Shown one piece after another: positions 1 to 11,497 of a stretch of DNA of 64,000 nt. A program made the position numbers and the translations under genes. This stretch comes from Chlamydoabsidia padenii (Eukaryota; Mucoromycota; Mucoromycetes; Mucorales; Cunninghamellaceae): positions 806,001 through 870,000 of the forward strand of contig JAIWND010000002.1 of NCBI GenBank assembly GCA_025330725.1, written 5' to 3'. The notes under the pieces are model-generated. The model was not told the DNA's origin, ran no database searches, and saw only the letters and a list, made by a program, of their open reading frames with translations. Positions within the stretch are counted from its first letter, which is position 1; every line of letters begins with the position of its first letter.

Positions 1-465
1 ATGTGTTTGAGGGTGGTGATGGTGATTGTCTTGGTGAAGGTAGTTCTTGATGTTGATGTGGTGGAGTAGGTGATGATACAAGTGATGGTACAGGAGAATG
101 TTCCAAAGGATGATCTAGAATAAGAAACTCGGTTAGTTTTCCTGTTATTCCAAAACCATATATGTTACCTCTTGACCATGTAATGATGTCTGACCAAAAC
201 CGACCATTGTTTTCAAGCATACGACTGATTCTTCTTTTATGTGCTTCAATGGTTTGGTCGTCTTGATGGAAGGGGTCACCATAGGTAATAGTTGAGTGGT
301 CTTTGGTTGTATGGTCTTCTTTAGTGATATAATCATATTCATGGAATAGTATGACAGGACTAAAGATCCGCAGTTGTTGCTAAGAATAGGAGGAAGAAAG
401 CAAGTTTAGTATAATGATTATTTTGACAAGTAAAAGTCTTGACTTACCTTTGTTTCAGTAGACAT
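1..465 (-). CDS. Unrecognised protein, 5' part only (runs off the window)
   Basis: Two exons can be read: 465..448 (start MSTETK) and 379..1, joined in phase 0 by a GTAAGTC...TTCTTAG intron (447..380). The frame stays open to base 1, so the C-terminus lies outside the window. About 130 visible residues show a charged N-terminal half (a D/H/T-rich stretch, then a basic helix-like stretch with RRISRMLENN and a W-x6-W pair), followed by a Pro/Ser/His-rich tail that looks disordered. I do not recognise a domain. The CGGGATTTGAA element lies about 340 bp upstream (809-819). The splice sites and the intron-spanning frame support a real gene; the function is unknown. Confidence 0.55.
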
Positions 466-2414
466 TGTTTCTATTGGAGTCGTTTTTTAGTATGAGTAAT
501 AGTGTAATTGTAACTTGTGACAAGATGTCAAAAAAAAAAAGGAGTAATGAATTCACAGCAAGTAAAAGAAGAGGCAGGTAGGATAGTATGAAAGGACAAG
601 TTGAATGTAATTTAGTATAGTGATGGTTAACGACTTTTTTTATATAAAAAGAGTAAATGTATCAAAAGTAAGAAAGAAGAGAAAGAAAGAGGAAAAATAT
701 GACACAATTAGGAAAGGCTGAGCCCTTTAAAAAAAATCGACCTTTCCTATTTTATTGGGGGAGAGAGCGACAAATCTAAAATCGTGGGGGAGAGAGAGAA
801 GAAGTTGGCGGGATTTGAAAAGGGAGCACTTGAGTAACACCTGATCAAAACTGACAGAGACAAAAAAGAGATCATATGAGTGATCAATCCAGTAACATGT
901 TCTACAAGTTACAAACAATCAAGAACAAACATGTTATTACTATATTATTTTTCTACAAAGACAATGAGAATGATTTCAAAATTAAAATCAAGAAAGGAGG
1001 GGGATAAAGTTACTTTGACATCGGTCGGGATTTGAATATTCAACTTGGTTGTACGCTTGGGCCATCTGATGAATGTGCCAATTATGAAATAAGGAAAAAC
1101 AAAAGTTTCTCACACGATGAGGGAAAAGTCATCATATAAAAAAAAACTTTCTATACTATCAAAAGGTTAGTGAATTTACATATCTTTATCCAATGAAAAT
1201 GAGATCCATAGCTTGGTTATAGTGGGGAGGGATCTATCAAAAGAACAAGAAAAGCTATGGATGATAGTTTCCCTTATCATGATATACTAGAAATTCCCAT
1301 CGTTTATAATGGTGATGGGAACAAGTCATTTAAGGCCAAATGTTAAATAAGAAACAGTGGCCGTGGACGGATATGGACTTGCACAACGAGGGGGAAGATC
1401 GGGGTATGAACTCTGAAAGTGCTCGGGACAGCAAAAAATCCCATCACATGGTTTCGTTTCATCAGTGACTTTTTCTCTCACTCTCTCCTTTTCAGATTGA
1501 CTAATATGGAAAGGCGACCAAAGAGACACCGTCTTCTTTTCCAACTTGGAGGATGATACGCCCGAGGAAAGAGAGAGAGAGAGAAAAGTCAAATACATGC
1601 AGATCATGTATAGTGTGCTTCAGGTTACTGAATGGTAGAATATGACTATTCATATCAATACAACACCATACTTTTTTTTTCCATCAGGCAAGTCGTCCTT
1701 TCTGGCAAACACAGAGTCTTTTCCTGAATCCTATCTATCACCATCTCGTTTTTCATGCAGATCGTAACTCCGATCCCCTTTTTTGGAAGCAGGGTTATAA
1801 CATGCAAATCATATTTCTCTTCTTCATCCACTCTCATCCATTGTACTGTTACCATTCTTAAACAAGAAATATTAATTATTGAACCAGCTCGGGATAAATT
1901 GGCTTGTGAAAGGACCATGGATCTCCTTACAAATCATCAAACCAAAAGGCTTTTTCTTTTTTGAATCATGTTCAGATTCTACGTGCCAAAGAAGTCTACC
2001 TTTTTTTCAAAAACAGACACATGTACCTACCACCAAAGAATAAAAACGTAGAATTCATGAAATAATCCTTTGTACAGACAAGTATTTCTATTGTTCTTTG
2101 TACTGGATCGTCGTCTATTTCCGAGCAAGTAATTTCGAAACCCGATGTCCATGCCCTGAGTCTCCGTATATAACCCTTTACGGCCCACAAAAAAAAAAAA
2201 AAAGACCATAGCCCATCATACATAATACCACCCCTCTGTTACCACATTCTAGTACATATATAATAAAAAATTTGATTGATATCATATATGTTTTATTGAT
2301 TTTTTGTGTAAGTATGTTTAAAAGAAGAGGGAATTGTCTAAAGGGGACTAGCTAATAATAATAATAATAAAAAAGAGATACAAATACAAAAAGGGAAGAG
2401 ATGTTGATTTCATA
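466..2414. other. Intergenic spacer, no gene seen
   Basis: About 1.9 kb between the start of the edge gene and the 3' end of SDH4. Only short open frames occur (up to 93 codons, on the minus strand near 1326-1607), with no domain, no splice-supported extension and low-complexity translations. It contains two exact CGGGATTTGAA words (809-819 and 1026-1036), several A/T homopolymers and a short (TAA)n tract near 2354-2370. I see nothing else that can be supported. Confidence 0.5.
809..819 (+). promoter_or_regulatory. Recurrent upstream word CGGGATTTGAA
   Basis: Exact copy within GGCGGGATTTGAAA, about 345 bp upstream of the unknown edge gene (start 465, minus strand). See the finding on this motif for all copies. 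Confidence 0.45.
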
Positions 2415-3157
2415 TTAAGCAGTCCAGAGTCGTTGAATGGCTTCGGTCAAACCTACATCGTTTGTATTGAATTCATAGCAGCCCCAAATAGTCAAAGCCA
2501 TGGATGCCTTGAGAGACCACATGGCAGCCATGTAGCCACGAGGATAGACACGTTTGGGAATATAATCGGTAATGCAGGAATCAAAGCCCATGTAGATATG
2601 ATAAGGAAGCACCACACTGAGTAAGCCATCCACCACTGGATGAGCACCATACACGAATTGAGTGCTCAACAATGGTACTAGCGCCACCACCGAAGCTCGT
2701 TCCAGATTCCAATGATTCGCACCAAATGCATACCCGATTTCCGCCTTTTTCAAACGCTTTTCCCGTTCTTCGTAGGTTTCTATAAAAGAGATAGAGAGAG
2801 AGAGAGTGTGTGTGTAAGGGTTCGATTAGTTCATAGGGTATTGTGCTGTTTTGATCTATTACCTTTAGGTTTATCTTCTTCTTCCACAGCCTTCACAAGA
2901 TCATCATTAGCGGCAGTGGTATTAATGGGTTCAGTATTGGTGGTGGTGGAAGTCAAAGTACTGGCAGGTGTTCCAGTGACAGTTTTGGCAGTTTCTGGTT
3001 GTTTTATGGCTAGTAAAAGTAAAAATCAAGATTAGTTCAATATATCACTATTCGTTTTCAAGATTCACTTACCAGAGTAGGATCGACGCATCAAGTTGGA
3101 CATGGGTTGTGTCCGTAAAGGAAGCTTAGGTAAAGTATGAGAAAAGTGTCGAAGCAT
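2415..3157 (-). CDS. SDH4: Succinate dehydrogenase membrane anchor subunit (CybS, SdhD-like)
   Basis: Exons 3157..3073, 3009..2863 and 2779..2415 give 198 residues. The N-terminus (MLRHFSHTLPKLPLRTQ) is a basic mitochondrial presequence, followed by a T/S-rich linker. The C-terminal about 115 residues match the CybS family: a GANHWNLERA stretch, then hydrophobic helices with the YGAHPVVDGLLS and PYHIYMG histidine regions expected near haem b and the quinone site, and a third helix ending near NTNDVGLTEAIQRLW. The family anchors the SdhA/SdhB dimer of complex II in the inner mitochondrial membrane and passes electrons to ubiquinone. The first ATG of the spliced frame was chosen because it supplies the targeting peptide. 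It is divergent from the DTW-domain gene, with starts 164 bp apart. Confidence 0.9.
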
Positions 3158-3321
3158 GATTAGATTAGTTTATGAAAGGAGCAAGAGAACAAGCGAAAAG
3201 GAAAAAGAAAAGAAAAAAAAAAAAAACTGTTTATAAAGTGACGGCTGCCTTTGAAAAATAAAAATCAACCTGGGGAAAAAAAAAATCTTTTCACCTTTCT
3301 CTTTCACTTTTTTTTTTAACC

Positions 3322-4292
3322 ATGGATCGAAAAAGAGAACGCTCACCTTCTTCAGCACCCATGTCTGATCTCCAGATTGACGACGATACTATTCTTCACA
3401 ACACAAGCGACCGACATAAATGCCCTAAATGTGAAAAGACAGTAAAGTACTTTTGTTACCGTTGTTTTGACGTGGTGGGTATGGATCGGTCTCAGGTGCC
3501 TACCGTCAAACTGCCTGTCCACCTAGATGTGTAAGTATCAAGATACAAAGAAAGAGAAAGGACAAAACTAATGACCTTTTATTATAGGATCAAGCATGAA
3601 AGGGAACTCGATGGGAAATCAACAGCTATCCATGCTCGTGTCCTTGCTCCTGATAATGTCACTTTATACGGCTACAATCAAATCCCCACCTATGACCAAC
3701 CCGAACGCACCTTACTCCTCTTCCCTGGACCAGTAAGTATCAAAAAGAACAGCAACAACACATCTTCTTCCAACTCTTTTTTTTATTTTATTTTATTTTT
3801 ATTTTTTTATTTTTTTGCATGTAGAATGCCAAAACGTTGAAGGAAATCCCTAGAGAATCATTTGACAGGATCGTGGTACTGGACGGCACATGGCGGCAAG
3901 CCACTCGTATGGCTCGTGAAGCACCTCAACTCCAAGGTCTACAACAAATCACTATTGCTCCTCGCAAGACCCAATTCTGGCGATTCCAACAAAAGAGCGA
4001 AAACCATCTAGCCACCATCGAAGCCATCTATTATACCTACCGCGAATACGCCGAAGCTTACGAACAAGGGGATTACCATGGCCAATACGACAATCTCATG
4101 TATTACTACCGCTTCTTTTACCACTTGATCCAGGACAGGTATCGCCAGAATCACGACAGGACGTTTAATCGTCGACATCGTCAGGATTATATTCAGTATG
4201 ATCAAGGGAACAAGAAACAAAAGGTACAAGGCGATCAAGATGGGGATCAACAAAGTGATGAAGACGCTACCAAGGTGGATACTTCCTCTTAG
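3322..4292 (+). CDS. DTW-domain tRNA-uridine aminocarboxypropyltransferase (DTWD1-like)
   Basis: Exons 3322..3530, 3588..3732 and 3825..4292 encode 273 residues. The N-terminal third has a C-x2-C...C-x2-C zinc-binding knuckle (KCPKCEK...FCYRCF). The core carries the family signature as VVLDGTWRQATRM (the D-x-T-W motif), followed by a QFWRF stretch and an H-L-A-T-x-E-A helix typical of DTW proteins. The C-terminus is basic, then acidic and Gln/Asp-rich, probably disordered and possibly nuclear. The family transfers the 3-amino-3-carboxypropyl group of S-adenosylmethionine to uridine in the tRNA D-loop (acp3U). Closest in architecture to human DTWD1; the exact target position is inferred. The second intron carries a long T-rich tract. 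Confidence 0.85.
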
Positions 4293-4493
4293 TATAGTTA
4301 ATAGATTTATTTGTATATAGTATAGGATCTTTGTAATAGAATAAATTAAAATAAAATGGGATGATTCATGCAACTAGATGGATTGGATGTCATTTAAAAG
4401 AAGACAGGATTTTATTCAAGGGGAGTTTTATAAAAAGTAATAGGTAAATCATACAATATAAAAGTAGGGTGTAATAATTAACGGGGGGGGGAT

Positions 4494-6363
4494 CTACTTT
4501 TTAGTGGGTGGGTTAAGATCACAAGCATGAGGATGTTTGGCACAATACTTGGGTTGATTAGGAATAGCAGCAATACCACGGGCTTGAAGACGATAAACCC
4601 AATCATTGAAACGAGGTTGAACTTCAGCCAACGTACGGCGATTGTTCTTCTTATCATAAGGACCAGACCAAAAGATTTCGGCACCAGCAGCCGTACGAGG
4701 CCAGAGTTTCATATCCAACACAGTAGGACCGGATTGTTCAGACCATAAAGCCAATTCGACACCAAGGACTTTACCAGGATGATTCTTGGAAACACCATAG
4801 GTAGGATCAAAGGTATAAATACGCTGCCATGTCTATCAAAAAAAAAAAAAAAAAAAAAGGAGAGGGGGGGGACATGAGTTAACCAATGATTCTTTCCTAC
4901 CCCTGGTTTGTGTACATACCTTATAAGGAGCACACCATGATCCACCAACACCACCATAGTTAAACACATCGTCAGGTGTTTGTTGTTGAGTAGGGCTGAT
5001 ATAACGTTCATCATCACCAACCCATCCTACCAAAGAAAAAAAAAAGGGGGTGGGAGCAATTAGCTTTGATCATTCCCCATCCATTCATCTAGTACTTACC
5101 ACCATTGCCGCAATCCAAATAAAAGTAATCATTGCTGGTAATGATCACATCATGACCCTTGGAAGTGTAGTTCCCAGCAGGATTGTTCCAGACCTGGACA
5201 ATGACATTCTTATCAAAACTGGCGCCATGACTAGTAGCAGCATTAACAGGATCTTCCCAAATGACAGGACGTTTCTTGGTGTTCTTCTTGACATAATCAA
5301 AGATCTTCTTGGTCCATTGCACCCAGAGTTCATCCGTGGTCAGATTGTGTTTCTTGAGATAATCACTTACTGCCTTGTCTTGTTCCCAGCATTTACCGTT
5401 GATTTCATCACCACCAGTATGATAAAGCGTGTCCGGGAACACATCCGTCGCTTCCTTGATGAGATCCTTGACAAGCTTAAGACCCTTTTCACTAATCGGG
5501 TTGAGTTGACCAGCAGGAGGTTCGGCAGCCAAAGGACCCCAGAATTGGTTGGTACAAGTCATCACGTCAGGATGGGATTCACCAATCACAGCAGTATGAG
5601 CAGGCATATCGATTTCCACATACACACGCACGCCACGAGATTGGCCATACTTGATAATCTTTTGCACGTCTTGAGGAGAGTAAGTTTCCTTCTTGGAATA
5701 GGCACCCTTTTCCGATAGTTCAGGATGAGACTTGAAGACCAGTGGCCAGGATTGAGAGTCGGTAGCGTGCCAGTGGAGGACATTCATCTTGTTGTACGCC
5801 AATGCATCGATGGTACGCAGCAGATCAGAAACAGGGTAAAAGTTACGAGATGTGTCCAAAGAGATACCACGATGGCCATAGGAAGGGCTGTCTTGAATGG
5901 TCGCCGTATGCACCACAGAGCCATGATGAGAATGGGTCACCAATTGAGAAAACGTTTCCAAACCACGCAGAGCACCCACCCAGGTTGGTGCCGTCAATGT
6001 GGCTGCGCCGCCATGAGAAGGTACATCCAATTGGTATGATTCATCCACATCAATATCCAGCTTGACATGGTTGTTTTTCACTTGGAGCTTGAGTTGTCGT
6101 AGTTCATTTGTCTTCTTGAGGGGGGCCGGTTCGTCATAGGGGACTTGAACAGGTTCCCATTTTTCTTTCTGGATCAACTTTGTATATCGTGTGGCGGCTT
6201 CCTTGAGGTGAGTATTTTGAGCACCAATGATCTTGAAATCATGAGATAGGGCTGCACCATGGCCGGTCCATTTGACTTGTTGAGGAATAGGGAAGAGGAA
6301 GGTGTCAGCATCAACCGCACAAAAGAGTAAGGCAGCAGAAGCAATGGCAAATGAGATTTTCAT
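4494..6363 (-). CDS. Secreted beta-N-acetylhexosaminidase (GH20)
   Basis: Exons 6363..5100, 5026..4920 and 4832..4494 give 569 residues. The start encodes a cleavable signal peptide (MKISFAIASAALLFCAVDA). An N-terminal GH20b-like domain precedes the catalytic barrel, with RGISLDTSRNF, LHWHATDSQSWP, EIDMPAH and the catalytic pair in HTGGDE (D319/E320). The C-terminal part has DCGNGGW and ELALWSEQ, the usual aromatic -1 subsite regions. Enzymes of this family release terminal GlcNAc/GalNAc, in fungi mainly from chitin oligosaccharides during wall turnover. The length matches fungal relatives (about 550-620). The second intron contains poly(A/T) runs. A TTTCAAAACCCGAC variant of the recurrent upstream word lies about 115 bp before the ATG. 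Several Asn-X-Thr/Ser sites suit a secreted glycoprotein. Confidence 0.93.
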
Positions 6364-8886
6364 AATGGAAGAAGGAATGGGAGGTGGGTTAAAAAAAAAA
6401 AAAAAAAAAGTGATAAGGAGAGGAAAGAAAAGAGAAAAAAAATGAAAAATGAAAAATGAAATTTATACTCATGACATTTCAAAACCCGACCATCCGGGTC
6501 TGGTGAACCCTGAGACCCTGTCTCAAGTAAGAACAAGTTATCAGATCAATGTCATTTGGAATGACAATAATGATAATCATAAAATAATAATTCTATCACC
6601 CTGAATAACCATATGATTTTACTTTGATGAAAAGTATCCTCTTGACTCGATTGATTCCAGGGTGCATTTACTAGGATCCAGGGCAAACACTTTATGCTTG
6701 CTTGGACGATAAGTTACACAAGATTTATTACTATCATGTAATACTATTCCAACCTTACAAACAGCCCCATTTTTTCTCACCTGAACCTACTTTTATATAA
6801 AGTTGGTCTCAAGAAGAAAGGCACAACTCGAGCTGGAAAGGGAATTTGACTTTGCTGTTAATGATTTGAGAAAAGTACCTACTTTATCATTCAATGGGAT
6901 CCTTCACTTTCAACAAAAGATAACGTAATCCAAATACTACATTAACGTGAGCAATAAAGACAACCAAAAAACAAAACTGGTTATGAAGCAGGTGGAGTAA
7001 ACCTCTTTAAGAAGTGGTCTTACATAAAAAACCGATACATTTGTTAAAGTTTTCCATGCACCAATGAGACAAACAAAACCCTGTTTTTGGACCCTTTTTG
7101 GATAGATTATACAACAAGAATCTTTTTTTTTATTGACATTTAAACAATAAACCCTCTTTTTTTTCACAGGATCTAATAAACTAATATACTATCATATCTA
7201 TTTCTATACCTATGCCTATATCTAGTATGTAAAAAAAAAGAGAGAGAGAGCTGTAAACCCGCCAGTTGTAGGATGATATCACTTGTCCATACCCAGTGTT
7301 CACCTTTAGAATATCAAATCAAGGGTTCCTGTAGTACAAGCCCCTTTTGGTGTGTGTGGGAAGCCAGCCGATCGTTCCATTGATGAGAGGTGCCTTTCCT
7401 ACTTTTCCAAATTGTCATTAGATAATAATCCTGGTGTGTACCCCTTAGTTCCAACTATTCCTATCACAACTTAAAAAAAAAAGAAGAAGAGGTCAGATTG
7501 TCTTTTTCTTATCTTTTCTTACATCGGGGTGGAAAGATGACCTTTGGCTGTCGTCCGTCATGATAGTTCTATCAAAGAATAATGGATGAATACGTGTTGT
7601 TGTTTTATTTGATAGTTGTCTACGTACCTAGCATTGTCCAAGAATGGGGGGGGGAGTCATCATTACCTACTTGATTAGTTAGAGTCGTGGAATGATGAAT
7701 AATATAATGACAAAGAGTTAGGGGTCACTGAGTAATCCTAATTTAAGATGAAGTTTGTTAGGTGCGGAGGAAAAAGTAAAGGAAGAAAGAAAGTAGGGGG
7801 AGAAATGAGATACTTTGGTTTTCGGACAAATCGGCGTTTGAAATCACTGACAAAAAATACCTTTCAGCCTTGTTCCTTGTCATCGCTTTTTCTTTCCACT
7901 TTTTAATACTCTTCCGACCATTGGATACAGTGTTTTCTCAACTCACTGATTACAGTATATGGCTCTCCACCGAATATAACTTCTTCGACTCATGGCATTG
8001 GTCAATGCTCTTCTTCCATTTTTATGAACATGGGGCACTCTCCTTCCTAGGGGAGGACTGGTTTTGGTTATTGTAAACTCATCAGGACTTGATGTAACGC
8101 CATCTTCTATTACTGATAGATTCGTAGGGTATGGTCATTCTCAAGCAGCGACAATACTATCTATAGTCTATATTCCACCAATTAAAGATCATGTCTTGGT
8201 TCCATCTTCATTCTAAGGTGGACGATAACCATGCAGTGTAAAGGTAAAAAAGGTCGATTGTCATCCAAAAATAGAAACTGACCTTGAATTATTATGAAGC
8301 AGGTCGGCCTCATTAAGACTCTGATACCCTCTACGTTGGTATGGATCACCAGTGAATATATCTCAATGGAAAAGGTAACTGTATAAAAGTAAAGTGGGGA
8401 TCGAGATACTAACCAAGTCTCTCTCTCGCTTTTTTTTTTGTCAGTAACAGTTAATATATCAAAAGCCCTCACAAGACTCAGCATCAAGGACGGTGGCGGG
8501 GATATTACTAGTCAACCAAGTGGTGTAAACAAGACGCTTAAACTGATAGGATGGAAGGACAAGGATGCAGTGACAGTTCCTCTAGTATGTGTGTCTTCTT
8601 GAATACGGACTTGCCTCTCTCACTCTAGTAAACTGATAATGCTTCCCTTGATCAGATCCCCCCTCCCGGAAACACCCTGGGAAAGTTTAAACTAGATACT
8701 ATCATTTGTTACAATAGTGTTATTATAATAATTACTTTAATCAATAAAGAACATCTTTTACTGACCACAAAAATAGGCCTGCGGGATAATTTTGAAATCC
8801 CGTCGGATAAAAAAGGGGCATCAAGTGTTTTTACTCTTTCTTGCCTCTCTTCCTGTTTTTTTTTTAAAATTCCCACTGGCTCTTCA
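6364..8886. other. Intergenic spacer between divergent genes
   Basis: About 2.5 kb separating the divergent hexosaminidase and AKR1-like genes. Short frames exist (for example 7870-8076 on + and 8182-8487 on -), but they lack domains and convincing splice extension. The AKR1-proximal end carries an inverted repeat of CGGGAT/ATCCCG arms around 8782-8803. Homopolymer runs are frequent. No RNA gene or transposase was seen. Confidence 0.5.
8782..8803. promoter_or_regulatory. Inverted repeat of CGGGAT upstream of AKR1-like gene
   Basis: Arms CGGGAT and ATCCCG flank a 9-base AT-rich centre, about 84 bp before the ATG of the ankyrin/DHHC gene. One arm extends as TTGAAATCCCG, a near match to the recurrent upstream word CGGGATTTGAA read on the other strand. 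A binding-site role is inferred from position and symmetry only. Confidence 0.4.
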
Positions 8887-11210
8887 ATGATGGATAAATA
8901 TCAGGAACACGATATACAGCCTCTATTACTACATGATATTGATGACAACACAGTGGTTGACGCATATGACTCACACCAACAATCCTCTACTATTCTTCCA
9001 CCTCCATCAACACCAGTACAAGGTAAAAAAAGAAAAAGAAAACTGTAACATTATGGAATAGACCTTGGACTAACTTGCCTTTTCATTACTATCATACTAG
9101 AAATTACGATATTCGAGGCCTCTCATCAAGGGTCTTTAATCTTGATACGACATTTACTGGAATCTGGCAAGGCTTCGGTGCGTGATACCGACGGGACCGG
9201 TGTGTCGGCACTTCATTACGCCGCTTTGGGCAACCATGCTGATTGTATAAAGTACTTGATTGACCAATGTGCAGACATTGACTTTATGGGCGGCCAAGTC
9301 CCTGCTACAGCTCTACATTGGGCGACAAGGTAAGCAAAGCCTATATATATATATATATATAAAGTGTACTAATATGTTTTGTACGTTTTACCAGGTCAGG
9401 GTGTATAAATGCTGTCCATCGATTGATAACGGAAGGCGCGAATCCACTATTAACAGACGGACAAGGCTACAATGCGCTCCACCTCGCGGTACATTCAGGC
9501 AATGCTATTCTCGTCATGTATTTACTCTATGGCGATACCAAATTGGATGTGGATTCTAGGGACAGGGATCAACATACAGCATTAATGTGGGCGGCCTACA
9601 ATGCGGACGAACCATGTATGGAAGTCTTGTTACGATCGGGTGCTGATGTCCATGCTACGGATCAAACTCAATTGACAACTTTACACTGGGCGGTGGCGAA
9701 AAGTGATGTGGCATGTATGCGTCTTCTCTTGTCTCGTGGAGCTGCGTTGGACGTGGTGGATGATCAGGGTAAAACTGTCATGGATCTTGTCAAAGATATG
9801 AAAGTGGAAAAGAAATGGAATCAGGCTATTAGTCAGGCTCAATCTTTACTTTATCCCGAAACAAAGGTAAAAAGAAATGAATGATCAAGTATTAAGGACT
9901 CACCTTCTTCCTTTAAATTCAATAGAGACGGAATGCATCCATGATCCTATGTCTCCCTTTTATTGTTCTACCGCTGATTCTTTACACATTGACTATCTTC
10001 CCGTGGCATCTCTCTCTCTTAATGGTCTTGATTGAATCCTTGGTGATGCATATGACAGTGGTCCATTTCTTACTTCCTGCTCCAGTACCCGAAGAACTGA
10101 TCAAATCGCCTTATCTTACTGGTATTTTCCAATCATCTGCTCTTTGGGTGCTTTTAAATTGGGCATGGACGGTGGCTAGAGGTAACAAACAAAAAGAGGG
10201 GGGGTGGGGAGTTGATATAGAGCCAATCTTATCAACTTTTTTCTTTTCATATAGGAACCTCTCATCTTTTGATTCTCAATTTTACCTTTATCATCACCTT
10301 TGTGGTTGCAATGTCGGCTTTTTACAAGGCGGTGCTGGTGGATCCAGGATTCCTTGATCATCAGTTGACATTTGATGAACAACGGGATGTTATTTTTGAA
10401 TTGGCGGACAAGGCGTCACTCGATCAGCGACATTTCTGTATCACTTGTATGGTAAGGATAAAACTATACTTTTAAAACACCTCTTTAACATCTTTTTTTA
10501 ATCTTACTTGTAGATCAAGAAACCTTTGCGATCAAAACATTGTAAACGCTGTAACCGATGTGTAGCAAAGTTTGACCAGTAAGTTATAATATGGATATAG
10601 AAAGCATCATCATTAATGACTGTATGTTTTTATAGTCATTGTCCTTGGATATTTAACTGCATTGGCGTACGCAACCATCGGCTGTTTATTATCTTTTTGA
10701 TCCATGTGGTCATTTGCATATCAACCTACTTGGCCCTGTGTTACTATTGTAAGTATTACCTTTTCCTTATCAAAAACATTAAACTCATCTTTCCTCCTCC
10801 TCTCTCTATCACAAATAGATCTAGACAGCTCTGCACCACCACCTACTTCCTCTTCAGTATCATGCAAACTCGGTGCCACAGCCTGTGGGTACTTTGCCTA
10901 TGATGCCTTCACTTTCTCCCTTGGATTATGGGCTGCCTTCCAATGGATCTGGGTGACCATGCTTCTGGTGGTTCAACTCTATCAAATCACAGCCGCCCTC
11001 ACCACAAACGAAAACGCCAATGCACAACGCTATGCCTACCTTCATCGTCATCAACCTGCCAGGGGTTGCTTCTTTCGACGACATCAGACCGGTCATGTAT
11101 TTGATGAAGGTTGTTGGAATAACTGTTTAACCTTTTGGACAAAGCCTGCCTCGGTTTGGTATTCACTCTATGCCATCCCTGATAAACCTTTGGCAGATGA
11201 TCGTGTATAA
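8887..11210 (+). CDS. AKR1: Ankyrin-repeat DHHC palmitoyltransferase (Akr1/HIP14 type)
   Basis: Eight exons (8887..9022, 9101..9329, 9395..9866, 9926..10181, 10255..10451, 10514..10578, 10636..10748, 10819..11210) give 619 residues. Residues about 45-275 are ankyrin repeats (GVSALHYAALGNH, GYNALHLAVHSGN, HTALMWAAYNA, LTTLHWAVAKSD). Four hydrophobic segments follow, then VDPGF, the Cys-rich domain with D451-H-H-C454-P-W, and two more membrane segments with TTNE (TTxE motif) after the last one. This is the six-helix topology of Akr1/HIP14 enzymes, which S-acylate cytosolic cysteines at Golgi/endosomal membranes. The DHHC codons are split by an intron; reading through the exon end falsely gives DQ. 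Either of two adjacent ATGs (8887, 8890) could start. Slightly shorter than most Akr1 proteins (about 700). Confidence 0.93.
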
Positions 11211-11497
11211 ATGGCCCTTTTTACTACTTGTTACTATACCCCTTCCCCTATCACTTTTGATTGTATATTTGCTACTTTATTAAACTTTTTATAATATATC
11301 AATAAAAACCAACTACTTGTATAATAACTCTTATGCCCCACATTTTACATAATAGATAACAATGGATATAAAGACATAGTTTTATTTGGATAACATTACA
11401 ATAATAAAAAAAAAGGAGGGATGGGAATAATAGACTACCTAAACAATGATGAGTAATAATACAGTAAAGAGCTACAAACTAGATGGACTAAATGAAG

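Noticed and set aside
1326..1607. 93-codon minus-strand frame
   Set aside because: Low-complexity Ser/Leu start from a GA repeat, no domain, no clear splice partner.
4008..4373. 121-codon minus-strand frame over the DTW gene
   Set aside because: Antisense shadow of the last exon of the DTW-domain gene, translating to hydrophobic low-complexity sequence.
5050..5718. 222-codon + strand open frame
   Set aside because: It is antisense to the catalytic domain of the GH20 gene, has no domain and arises from the codon bias of the real gene.
10570..10640. Loss of the DHHC motif (apparent DQ) in the palmitoyltransferase
   Set aside because: The motif is split by an intron; correct splicing (10578/10636) restores Asp-His-His-Cys.
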